Assembly (NCBI RefSeq): GCF_000620805.1
Contig: NZ_KK211187.1
Coordinates: forward strand, 1,722,398 to 1,786,397
Direction of reading: 5' to 3'
Source: Exiguobacterium undae DSM 14481
Lineage (GTDB): Bacteria; Bacillota; Bacilli; Exiguobacteriales; Exiguobacteriaceae
DNA length: 64,000 nt
Position numbers and translations under genes: made by a program. The notes beneath the pieces were generated by a model, which was not told the origin of the DNA, did not search any database, and was given only the letters and a program-made list of their open reading frames with translations. Below, in pieces: positions 24,950 to 32,806 of the stretch (position 1 is the first letter of the stretch; each line of letters opens with the position of its first letter).

Positions 24950-25870
24950 TCATTCCGCCCATTTACGATTAGCCGTAAATGCGACGGTGAGCCACTTGGT
25001 TTGCGGCAACCACTCAAGTGCCGCGTCGATTTGTTCACGTATCAAATCTTGTTCCAGAATCGAATCGTAGCGGTAGTTTTTGGCGACAATCAGATCAATT
25101 TCGATGAAAATCAGACTGCCTGTCTTGGAAATCCGGAGGTACATATCATCAACTTCGTATTCCTCGACGATTGTAGCGACACTCTGTTTGATGTCGATCA
25201 TCAACCGTTCACTCGTCGACATCCCCAGCATTTCCCGCATCGCTTGAACCATCTCCTTGACCGGATAACGGATCAAAAACAAGACGATCAGCATCAGCAT
25301 GACCGGATCGACGTAACGGGCGACGTTTTCAAAAGACAACCAAGTCGCCATGCCGGCAATTCCGTAACCGACGACTGCACCGACGCCCATGATGACGGTC
25401 AGACGCCACTGTTCAACTTCCGCTGTTGCTAAAATCGAGCGTGCGGACCGGTTGAGTTGCTTCAGATGGCGGTACACGATAAGCGCAATCAAGGCACTGA
25501 TTGTCAGATAGCCGATGACAAACCCCAGTTCAACCGGATCACCACCCGACCGAATGGTGTCGATGGCAGCGACAAATGCATAAATAAGTAGGAGAAAGAC
25601 GATGAGATATTGAAAGAAAACAAGAATGGGTTCCAATGATTCTTTGCCAAACGGGAAGTGGACATCATCCTTGACGGTGATGAACCGACCACCTCGAAGC
25701 GAAAAAACACTTAAGACGACACTCAGCAGGGCGTAAAGTCCGTCAAACAGAACAAAGGAGGAAGAAAGAAGGAATCCGGCGGCAATGCCAAATACCGATA
25801 AGAAAAGAGAACTAAAGATGGAATGTTGCAACAACCGGTCTTCGATGACCGGATCTTTCACTTGCGCCAA
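24950..25870 (-). CDS. Cation diffusion facilitator (CDF) family transporter
   Basis: The 306-residue protein has about six TM helices and CDF-like blocks: 'FVLFDGLYALLSVVLSVFSL' in TM2 and 'HFPFGKESLEPILVFFQYLI' after it, plus a C-terminal cytoplasmic domain. The usual metal-site His/Asp pattern in TM2 is changed (FDGLY rather than HxxxD), so it may move a different cation. TTG at 25870 has GGAGG eight bases before it and is preferred; GTG at 25879 is the alternative. It is first in the operon. The 224 bp upstream show no gene or recognised riboswitch. Confidence 0.83.
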   Translation of the reverse strand: MAQVKDPVIEDRLLQHSIFSSLFLSVFGIAAGFLLSSSFVLFDGLYALLSVVLSVFSLRGGRFITVKDDVHFPFGKESLEPILVFFQYLIVFLLLIYAFVAAIDTIRSGGDPVELGFVIGYLTISALIALIVYRHLKQLNRSARSILATAEVEQWRLTVIMGVGAVVGYGIAGMATWLSFENVARYVDPVMLMLIVLFLIRYPVKEMVQAMREMLGMSTSERLMIDIKQSVATIVEEYEVDDMYLRISKTGSLIFIEIDLIVAKNYRYDSILEQDLIREQIDAALEWLPQTKWLTVAFTANRKWAE

Positions 25871-26094
25871 CCGCTTCACCTCCCTTAACGGAAGTGGCTT
25901 TCAGGTCTGCTGAACGATGACGGCATGACACATCTCTGAACAATGAATCGAAGTTAATTTATGATTACCCCTTTTTTGAAGCAAATAACAATTAAATGTG
26001 AAAAAGCACATATCTTTCAGAATTTTCACGCTATTTCCAGTGGTTTCGGGGAAAGGATACAACATGCCACTTATTTTCGAGGGAGGAGATTGCC

Positions 26095-27237
26095 TTGTCC
26101 GGATTGATTTCCAATCGTTCCTTTCGTATCGGTCTGTTCATCCTGCTCGTACTTGGCATCATCTATATGGCACGACAGGTCGACTTTCTCTTTTATCCGT
26201 TACTCGTCCTGTTTACGACGATTTTCACCCCGTTCATCATCGCCGGAATTTTATTTTACCTCTCCGTTGGTTTCGTCGATTCACTCGAACGTCGTCTCCG
26301 GTCGCGCAAACTGGCGATTTTTATCGTCTTGCTTTTGTTAGTGGCCCTTGTCATTTTGTTTCTCTTGACCTTATTCCCGCTGATCACGAAACAGCTTTTT
26401 GCCTTCATCAGTGCCGTCCCCGGTTTTGCTGAACGTCTGTACACACAATCCCTGTCGCTTTATGCCAAATACGGGACGTCGATTCCGTCACTCGAGAGCC
26501 AGTTTTCATCGGTCGAAAGTTCGATGAAAAGCGCGACCGCACTCCTAGGAAACGTCTTTTCCTCGATTGCCGGTTCCGTGCTTTGGCTGATTCAGTTGAT
26601 TGCCTCGACCATTTTCACGTTGTTCATCGCCCTTTTTTTATACGTCTTCATGTTGGTCGACGGAAAAAAATTACCGAATGCGCTGGTCCAGTTCATCCCG
26701 ATCAGTTACCGCAAGGAAGCCCTGCTGATTTTAAAAGACATGAACGGGACAATCCGCTCTTACGTCCGGGCGCAACTGATCGTCTGTACATTCGTCGGAA
26801 GTCTCGCGACACTCGTCCTGTGGTGGCTCGATGTCCCGTATTTCTTACCGCTTGGTCTGTTCATCTTCGCGACGAATATCATCCCGTATCTCGGACCGTT
26901 CCTCGGCGCTGCACCGGCTGTCCTGATCGGCTTCTTGGATGAACCGATCAAAGGTTTATATGTCATCATCGGCATCACGATCGTCCAGCAACTGGATGCC
27001 AATGTCATCTCCCCGCTCGTTCAGGGAAAATCGTTGAAGGTGCATCCGATTACGATTACGGTCGTCCTGCTCGTCGCCGGGCAACTGGCGGGAATTCTCG
27101 GTATGTTGCTGGCCGTCCCGTTTTATGCCGTCGCGAAGGTGACGGTGCTCAACATCATTAAACTCGCGCAACTCCGGAAAATGGCGTTACGGACGGACAA
27201 ACCAGTTCCGGATCGTGTCCCGGAAGATCCAACCTAA
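26095..27237 (+). CDS. AI-2E family transporter (YdbI/TqsA-like)
   Basis: The 380-residue protein has eight hydrophobic segments and the family core 'LPLGLFIFATNIIPYLGPFLGAAPAVLIGFL', then 'QQLDANVISPLVQGKSLKVHPITITVVLLV'. Members export small signals, ions or solutes; few have proven substrates. The start is TTG at 26095, supported by GGGAGGAG six bases upstream. Its 3' end overlaps the convergent DedA gene by 51 bp. Confidence 0.9.
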   Translation: MSGLISNRSFRIGLFILLVLGIIYMARQVDFLFYPLLVLFTTIFTPFIIAGILFYLSVGFVDSLERRLRSRKLAIFIVLLLLVALVILFLLTLFPLITKQLFAFISAVPGFAERLYTQSLSLYAKYGTSIPSLESQFSSVESSMKSATALLGNVFSSIAGSVLWLIQLIASTIFTLFIALFLYVFMLVDGKKLPNALVQFIPISYRKEALLILKDMNGTIRSYVRAQLIVCTFVGSLATLVLWWLDVPYFLPLGLFIFATNIIPYLGPFLGAAPAVLIGFLDEPIKGLYVIIGITIVQQLDANVISPLVQGKSLKVHPITITVVLLVAGQLAGILGMLLAVPFYAVAKVTVLNIIKLAQLRKMALRTDKPVPDRVPEDPT

Positions 27238-27753
27238 CAAGCAAGACAGGATCAGTAGTCCGGGTAACAAGATGACACCGCCATGAGTTGCCCACCATGT
27301 CGAAAAGCGGTTCAACAGACCGTAAGCGCCGAGCCGATTAACAAGAATCGTCCAGAGCAACGCATAGACGCCGGTTCCGGCTAACGTCACGAGCACATAG
27401 GGGCGAAACGGATAGGCGAGCAGTCCTGCCATATAATGAATCGGACGCCGGACACCCGGCAGGAAAAACGACATGGCAATGGCGACCGTTCCTTTCTCCT
27501 GCAAAATCACTTCGGCTTTCGCGAGATGTTTATTGGTCAATAACTTTCGAAAGAAGGGAAGTTCTCGAAAAATACGGGGAATGCCGTAAAACAGATTAAA
27601 ACACACGAAACAGGCGGACCAGACGGATAAAAAAATCAGGATGAGTGCTTGATCCTGACGTAACCAGCTGCTGATTTGGCGGATGATCAACAAATCATCC
27701 GAAATCGGGATGAACAAGATACTCGAGATGAACCGGATCCATTCCGAAAACAT
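27187..27753 (-). CDS. DedA/VTT-domain membrane protein
   Basis: The 188-residue protein is a DedA family member: 'RQDQALILIFLSVWSACF', 'KGTVAIAMSFFLPGVRRPIHYMAGLLAYPFRPYVLVTLAGTGVYALLW' (conserved Arg and Gly residues), and a C-terminal TM helix. DedA proteins are thought to move lipids or support proton-motive force. GGGAGGG precedes the ATG. It is divergent from cardiolipin synthase, with 54 bp between the starts, and its end overlaps the AI-2E gene. Confidence 0.88.
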   Translation of the reverse strand: MFSEWIRFISSILFIPISDDLLIIRQISSWLRQDQALILIFLSVWSACFVCFNLFYGIPRIFRELPFFRKLLTNKHLAKAEVILQEKGTVAIAMSFFLPGVRRPIHYMAGLLAYPFRPYVLVTLAGTGVYALLWTILVNRLGAYGLLNRFSTWWATHGGVILLPGLLILSCLLGWIFRDTIRNWFVRP

Positions 27754-27807
27754 GCTGTCTTCCCTCCCATCGAAGTCATTCTTTCTGAAAACGAGGTGTT
27801 CGTATTG

Positions 27808-29247
27808 ATGGACTATACCCTAATCTTGCCGGTTTTGCTCTATGTTGTCCTGTTTGCCAACGTCGTTGCGGCAATCGCCATCCTGTTTTTCGAACGGCGT
27901 GACGTCAGTGCCACCTGGGCCTGGCTGATGATTCTCTTTTTCTTACCTGTCATCGGCTTTTTGATTTACTTATTGTTTGGCCGGTCGTTGAAACAAGAGA
28001 CATTTTATCATGTCCCTGAAGCACGCCGATTGGCGCGCGAAGAAGAGCTTTCGGCGCAAGCGAACGACGATGTCCCCCGCGAAGCACCGCTTTACCCGTA
28101 CCGGAAGTTGATTCAAGCAAACCGCTCGTCAGGAGCCCTGTTGACGGAAGCGACCGATGTCCGGACGCTGTTCGACGGTCATCAAAAATTTGATACGTTG
28201 CTCGCTGACATACAGAGCGCCCAAGTTGAAATCAACATTCAATACTTCATTTTAAAGCGTGATCCGCTCGGCGACCGTCTACTGAACGCTTTGTTCGAAC
28301 AGGCAAAACGCGGCGTCAAAGTCCGGATTCTGTATGACGCCGTCGGCTCGTGGAAACTCAAAGCGAAGGACTTCGCGGCGTTCAAACAAGACGGCGGGGA
28401 AGTCCGCTCCTTCTTCTCTTCGCCGCTCGGTATCTTAAACCTGCGGATCAACAACCGGAATCACCGGAAACTCTGTACGATCGACCGGCAAATCGGGTAC
28501 ATCGGCGGCTTTAACGTCGGATCGGAATACCTCGGAGAAGACGAACATTTCGGCTACTGGCGGGATACACACCTCCGGGTCCTCGGTCCCGTCGTCGAAG
28601 AACTCGAGTTTCATTTCGAACAGGACTGGGACGCCGCAAGCAACGAGCGGACGGACTGGTCGACCGCCCCGATTCCACCGCTTGAAGTTGCGACGGATCG
28701 GATACCGGTTCAAATCGTGACATCCGGTCCGACGTCGGAAACGGAATATTTGAAAAACATGCTGATTCAGATGATTCATACGGCCGAAAAATCGATCTAC
28801 ATCCAGTCGCCCTACTTTATTCCCGATGCCAGCTTCATGGATGCCTGCCGGATTGCCTTGGCTTCCGGTGTCTCCCTCAAAATCATGATTCCGAACCAGC
28901 CGGATCATCCCTTCGTCTACTGGGCGACATATGCGGCAGTCGGCGAATTGATTCAACACGGGGCCGAAGTCTACACGTATGAGATCGGCTTCATGCATGC
29001 GAAGACAATTGTCGTCGACGGAAAAATCGCATCAGTCGGCACAACGAACATCGACGCGCGAAGCTTCCGGTTGAACTTCGAGATGAATGCGATTTTGTAC
29101 GATACGACGATTGCGGAAGAACTCGAGCTGCTCTTTTTGTCCGACGTTGCCGACAGTGCCTTGCTGACCCGGGAAAAATATGCCGCCCGTCCGCGGATGA
29201 TCCGCTTTAAGGAAAGTATCTCACGGCTGTTGTCGCCGATTTTATAA
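27808..29247 (+). CDS. cls: Cardiolipin synthase
   Basis: The 479-residue protein has two N-terminal TM helices and two phospholipase D HKD motifs: 'NHRKLCTIDRQIGYIGGFN' near residue 220 and 'MHAKTIVVDGKIASVGTTNIDARS' near residue 395. It joins two phosphatidylglycerols to cardiolipin at the membrane. The length is standard. ATG at 27808 is preceded by GAGGTG nine bases upstream; the open frame reaches further back but into the divergent DedA gene. Confidence 0.95.
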   Translation: MDYTLILPVLLYVVLFANVVAAIAILFFERRDVSATWAWLMILFFLPVIGFLIYLLFGRSLKQETFYHVPEARRLAREEELSAQANDDVPREAPLYPYRKLIQANRSSGALLTEATDVRTLFDGHQKFDTLLADIQSAQVEINIQYFILKRDPLGDRLLNALFEQAKRGVKVRILYDAVGSWKLKAKDFAAFKQDGGEVRSFFSSPLGILNLRINNRNHRKLCTIDRQIGYIGGFNVGSEYLGEDEHFGYWRDTHLRVLGPVVEELEFHFEQDWDAASNERTDWSTAPIPPLEVATDRIPVQIVTSGPTSETEYLKNMLIQMIHTAEKSIYIQSPYFIPDASFMDACRIALASGVSLKIMIPNQPDHPFVYWATYAAVGELIQHGAEVYTYEIGFMHAKTIVVDGKIASVGTTNIDARSFRLNFEMNAILYDTTIAEELELLFLSDVADSALLTREKYAARPRMIRFKESISRLLSPIL

Positions 29248-29377
29248 AACTGGCTCGGTTATGAATTGAAGAACTTCACTCGAAAGGAGAACTTGTAAAA
29301 ATAGTCAAAATTATGAAATAATACTTTTGGAACTCATTTTAATTATTGGCTATTCAGCAATGAAAAGGAGGATGGAT

Positions 29378-29482
29378 ATGGGGATTTTGCTGATTGTGAC
29401 AGTAGCGTTTTTGCCGATTTTTTATAATATGCACAAACGCTTGCGGATTTTAGAGGACAAACTTCGTGAATATGAGCGGTAA
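29378..29482 (+). CDS. 34-residue membrane peptide
   Basis: A strong AAAGGAGG lies eight bases before ATG. The product is one hydrophobic helix (ILLIVTVAFLPIFYNM), then a basic/acidic tail (HKRLRILEDKLREYER), like a small bitopic membrane peptide with a short amphipathic helix. No family is recognised. It stands between cardiolipin synthase and the repeat cluster; the 130 bases before it are AT-rich and otherwise empty. Confidence 0.6.
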   Translation: MGILLIVTVAFLPIFYNMHKRLRILEDKLREYER

Positions 29483-29487
29483 CGGGT

Positions 29488-29635
29488 CAAATGAATTTCA
29501 CTCATTAATTAACTCATTTGTCGCTAAACATACTTATTTTGATTGATTTTGAGTATGTTTAGCGCATTTGACTATGTTTAATGAGTTCATTTTCCTGCTA
29601 AACATACTCATTTGTTGTAAAAATGAGTATGTTTA
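29488..29635. repeat. Cluster of nested inverted repeats
   Basis: The units share the core TAAACATACTCATTT. Hairpin A pairs 29522-29534 (CGCTAAACATACT) with 29552-29564. Hairpin B pairs 29599-29613 with 29621-29635, a perfect 15 bp with a 7-base loop. An outer pair CAAATGA/TCATTTG lies at 29488-29494 and 29514-29520. A partial copy lies between A and B. No T tract and no protein is seen. It sits directly before the AT-rich HAD/Nudix pair. Confidence 0.75.
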
Positions 29636-29681
29636 ATGGCATAGAGTGGCGTACCGAATAAATCAATGGTAGGAGATTAAA

Positions 29682-30230
29682 ATGATGAAAAACATTGAAG
29701 CTGTCTTTTTAGATCGAGATGGAACCATTGGTGGTGGCTCTACAATTCACTATCCGGGAGAATTTGAACTGTTTCCTTATACTTCTTTGGAAATCAATCG
29801 ATTAAAAAAAGACCAGATTCCATTATTTTCATTTACAAATCAACCTGGTATCTCCAAAGGGTTAGCAACCATAAAAGACTTCCAACAGGAATTGACGGGA
29901 TTTGGTTTTGATGATGTTTACATATGTCCACACACTCCTTATGAAGGTTGCACGTGCCGTAAGCCTGATATCGGCATGTTATCGAAGGCGCAAAAAACTC
30001 ATAACTTAAATCTAGAAAATTGTGTCGTCATCGGTGATCGTTGGACCGATATGCTGGCAGCTTCAAAAGCAGGATGCCTTAAAACATTAGTGAAAACAGG
30101 CGCAGGTGAAACTTCGCTTAATGATCATCATGACGAATTAAATAACATCTATATTGACTACACTGCAAGTGACTTAAAGGATGCCATCAGTTGGTTGTAC
30201 AGCAAGTATTATTTAACTGACAGAGCATGA
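29682..30230 (+). CDS. HAD-IIIA phosphatase (GmhB-like)
   Basis: The 182-residue protein has HAD motif I 'FLDRDGT', motif II in 'FSFTNQPGIS', the zinc loop 'CPHTPYEGCTCRKP' near residue 87, and motif III/IV 'VVIGDRWTDMLAASKAG'. These resemble heptose-bisphosphate and histidinol phosphatases. The substrate is unknown; Gram-positives usually lack heptose LPS. AGGAG precedes the ATG. The base composition is more AT-rich than neighbours, suggesting transfer with the following Nudix gene 58 bp on. Confidence 0.85.
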   Translation: MMKNIEAVFLDRDGTIGGGSTIHYPGEFELFPYTSLEINRLKKDQIPLFSFTNQPGISKGLATIKDFQQELTGFGFDDVYICPHTPYEGCTCRKPDIGMLSKAQKTHNLNLENCVVIGDRWTDMLAASKAGCLKTLVKTGAGETSLNDHHDELNNIYIDYTASDLKDAISWLYSKYYLTDRA

Positions 30231-30288
30231 AACAAGATAGAGTATCGTTTGTCGGTTTTAAATTTTACATAAAGGTGGAGATTAGATA

Positions 30289-30690
30289 ATGCCGAAACAT
30301 TCACTCTCAGCAGGTGCCGTCGTCCTTGATGAACACGGAAAAATCCTGCTTATCAAAGGACCACAACGAGGTTGGGAATTTCCGGGTGGAATCATCGAAC
30401 TGGGAGAAACGATCGAGGGCGGCATCATTCGCGAAGTGAGAGAAGAATCAGGCATTGATATTGAGGTGGTCCGATTTTGTGGCATCTATCAAAATGTAAA
30501 AGAACATGTTTGTGCGACATGTTGGCTAGCAAAAGCGGTTGGCGGGACACCACAAACTAGCAGCGAAAGTCTGGAAGTTGGATTTTTTAGCTTAGAAGAA
30601 GTTCTAGACATGGTGACCTGGTCAAATTTCAGTGAACGGATTCTCAAAATATTAAACGAAGAGGAGCAACCCTTTTATGTTGCTTTCTGA
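30289..30690 (+). CDS. Nudix hydrolase
   Basis: The 133-residue protein has the full Nudix box in 'GGIIELGETIEGGIIREVREESGI' (G-x5-E-x7-R-E-x2-E-E-x-G). It is close to MutT-like ADP-ribose or nucleotide pyrophosphatases; the substrate cannot be fixed. AAAGGTGG lies upstream of the ATG. It probably shares a transcript with the HAD gene, as the two could act in nucleotide/phosphate clean-up. The 129 bases after it contain only an overlapping, doubtful 48-codon frame. Confidence 0.9.
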   Translation: MPKHSLSAGAVVLDEHGKILLIKGPQRGWEFPGGIIELGETIEGGIIREVREESGIDIEVVRFCGIYQNVKEHVCATCWLAKAVGGTPQTSSESLEVGFFSLEEVLDMVTWSNFSERILKILNEEEQPFYVAF

Positions 30691-30819
30691 GAACCGCAAT
30701 TACCACAAGGACAGCAGTCCTTCGAATAACGGATTCCGAAATAAGCGTCCATCGTTTCGGAAAACCTCCGTTCGATTGATGCTTATTATTTGGGAAACCG
30801 CCTTCTTTGATTCGTGTCA

Positions 30820-31269
30820 TTAGCGGATGATGGCTTCCCTGACCGCCCAGGCTTGATGGGCATGAAACAGATCGTCGACTTCATGAATGCTACACCAGAC
30901 CAAACGGTGGTTCTCTTCGACTGCTGTTTGTATCCGTTCATGTAACGTCATTTTAAAAAAGAACGCGTCGTTGAGTATCGTTTCCCCGTCCGGTGTCACC
31001 ACGTACTGCTCGGCACGGCCGATTGACGCATCGATTTGAATCGTAAACCCGGTCTCTTCGAGCAACTCCCTGTGAAGTGCTTGCTCCGGTGTTTCTCCCC
31101 GCTCGATTCCCCCACCCGGCAACAGAAGATTATTCCATTTGGTCTCGACGGTTAAGAATGTCTGCTGTCGTTGATCGTATGCGACGCCATAAACACTCTG
31201 TTTGTACTGGTAGTGCCGCCCTTTCAATTTCACACCAAAAGTCGGTCTCTTCTTTTCATCAGATATCAT
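30820..31269 (-). CDS. Nudix hydrolase
   Basis: The 149-residue protein carries the Nudix box 'GGGIERGETPEQALHRELLEETGF' near residues 53-75. The rest is strand-rich, as in MutT-type enzymes. TAGGAGAG precedes the ATG. It is last in the peptidase E-YdeI-Nudix run, 12 bp after the YdeI stop. Confidence 0.9.
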   Translation of the reverse strand: MISDEKKRPTFGVKLKGRHYQYKQSVYGVAYDQRQQTFLTVETKWNNLLLPGGGIERGETPEQALHRELLEETGFTIQIDASIGRAEQYVVTPDGETILNDAFFFKMTLHERIQTAVEENHRLVWCSIHEVDDLFHAHQAWAVREAIIR

Positions 31270-31281
31270 CGGTCGTCTCTC

Positions 31282-31854
31282 CTAATAGTTCCCCGTTAAT
31301 TTCCCGCCGTCGTCCCACCGTCCGAGCATTTTTCCTTGTGCCGTGTATTTCAAAAAGTTGGCCAAGCGTTTTTCATATTCCGGACTACCGGGTTTGTATT
31401 CCTGAATGTAACTGATTCGGACCCGAACATACAGATCGGGCAACGTCTTAAAAAACTGATAGGTTGCTGCGTCTTTTTTTAGTTCCTCGAGAATCGCTTC
31501 ATTGATTTCGAACGGTGTCTCTAAATTCGGCAACACCTTTATTCCCTGTTCGTGCATCTTTCCGAGTGCCGTCAAACGACGGACGCGTTCCTTGTTCAGT
31601 TCCGTCCAGTGACTGTTTTTACGGCGTGGCGTAAAGCGTTGGGCTTTTGTTGAGTCATCCATCTTTTTGCTGATTCCGTCAATCCAGCCAAAACAGAGCG
31701 CTTCCTCAACCGTCTCGATGTAATCCAACTGGTAGTCACCCGCATCCCTTTTATGGAAGACGAGCCAAATCTCGTTCTCTGTTAAATGGTTACTTTCCAA
31801 CCAATTGCGCCATTCTTCGATTCGTTCGACATGTAATCGTGTTGTGATGTCCAT
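31282..31854 (-). CDS. YdeI/OmpD-associated family protein
   Basis: The 190-residue protein matches the YdeI family: 'WRNWLESNHLTENEIWLVFHKR', 'YIETVEEALCFGWIDGISKKMDDSTKAQRFTPRRKNSHWTELNKERV', and a C-terminal helical part 'PFEINEAILEELKKD'. Members are linked to stress and bacteriocin tolerance, but biochemistry is unclear. ATG at 31854 has GGAGG five bases before it; an earlier in-frame ATG lacks a site. It is co-directional with peptidase E (13 bp gap). Confidence 0.88.
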   Translation of the reverse strand: MDITTRLHVERIEEWRNWLESNHLTENEIWLVFHKRDAGDYQLDYIETVEEALCFGWIDGISKKMDDSTKAQRFTPRRKNSHWTELNKERVRRLTALGKMHEQGIKVLPNLETPFEINEAILEELKKDAATYQFFKTLPDLYVRVRISYIQEYKPGSPEYEKRLANFLKYTAQGKMLGRWDDGGKLTGNY

Positions 31855-31867
31855 GAATTCCTCCGTT

Positions 31868-32530
31868 TTAATCAAATCGTTTCCAGTGACCTTCTGAAAT
31901 CACTTCCACTACGCCATCAACAACCTGAATCGCCGTTTGATCATCAATCGCATAGGATGGCCCCGTGAGATCAGCCGCCCATTTGACGGCTTCGTCCAAT
32001 GTATTTTCCGGTAACAGTTCGTGATCCAGATGCGGGAAAATCGAAAAATCAACCAATCCAAGGGTTTCATCCGACGTTGTATGAGGGGGTGTCCACTCCA
32101 CGAACGCCTGACCAATCCGAGGCGTAAGAACCATACTGCCGGCACTTAACCCGACGTAGACTGCTTTTAGTGAAGGCAATCGCTCTGCAAGTCCAGACTT
32201 TTTCATCCAGTAGTTTAAAAATAGGGGATCTCCGCCATTCACCAACAGCACATCGGCCTGTTCGACAAGCGGTACCCAGAGTGATTCATCCAGACTCGGT
32301 AGTGCCGTCAATTCGAGAACACCCACCGACTGAAATCCTAATTCACACATCGGTGTTGAACCGGTTCCTGTGATGAATGAGTACGCATGGTACGGTCCCT
32401 CCTTCATTCCGTAAACGGCTGTCGGAATACACAAGGCATGTGCCTCCGCAATCGGCTTTCCGAGTAAATCGACGAGCGCACGACGTTGACTGTCATTTTG
32501 AATGCCGCCGGAAGTCAGCAATACTTTCAT
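31868..32530 (-). CDS. Peptidase E-like (S51) family protein
   Basis: The 220-residue protein has the S51 nucleophile elbow 'VYVGLSAGSMVLTPRIG' (Ser near residue 120) with a conserved 'GGDPLFLNYWMKKSGL' before it and 'HLDHELLPENT' after it. S51 enzymes cleave N-terminal Asp dipeptides or cyanophycin-type substrates; this member could also act on other peptides. ATG at 32530 has GAAGGG upstream. It is the first gene of a three-gene minus-strand unit. Confidence 0.86.
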   Translation of the reverse strand: MKVLLTSGGIQNDSQRRALVDLLGKPIAEAHALCIPTAVYGMKEGPYHAYSFITGTGSTPMCELGFQSVGVLELTALPSLDESLWVPLVEQADVLLVNGGDPLFLNYWMKKSGLAERLPSLKAVYVGLSAGSMVLTPRIGQAFVEWTPPHTTSDETLGLVDFSIFPHLDHELLPENTLDEAVKWAADLTGPSYAIDDQTAIQVVDGVVEVISEGHWKRFD

Positions 32531-32650
32531 AAGAACCCTTCTTTCTGCATGGAATATCAAACCATCCTGCGATTGTATCTATTTCTTCATTTTTATTGGT
32601 TTTCCTGCCGGTCAACAAGCTGCTTTCAGCCGTGCGGGTCATATGTACAG

Positions 32651-32691
32651 AAACAGGAACAGCTGTTTACCGCATCACGCTGTTCCTGTTT
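32651..32691. repeat. 13-bp hairpin in the peptidase E-ROK gap
   Basis: AAACAGGAACAGC pairs perfectly with GCTGTTCCTGTTT across a 15-base loop; both strands lack a T tract. The 276-base gap (32531-32806) holds nothing else but promoters for the divergent genes. Confidence 0.6.
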
Positions 32692-32806
32692 CGTATACAG
32701 TAAAACAACCTGATTTTTTAAAACCATTTGCCATTTGCGTCTTTGCTTGCTACACTCAATTCGACTACTTATTAAAATATTTTAAAAAGTAAAAAGGAGA
32801 CTACCT

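Noticed and set aside
29522-29635. Integron attC site
   Set aside because: The hairpin arms lack the RYYYAAC/GTTRRRY core boxes, and no integrase is present.
30676-30822. 48-codon frame overlapping the end of the Nudix gene
   Set aside because: A GAGGAG lies upstream, but the product is polar and low in motifs, and it overlaps another gene. Not enough to support it.
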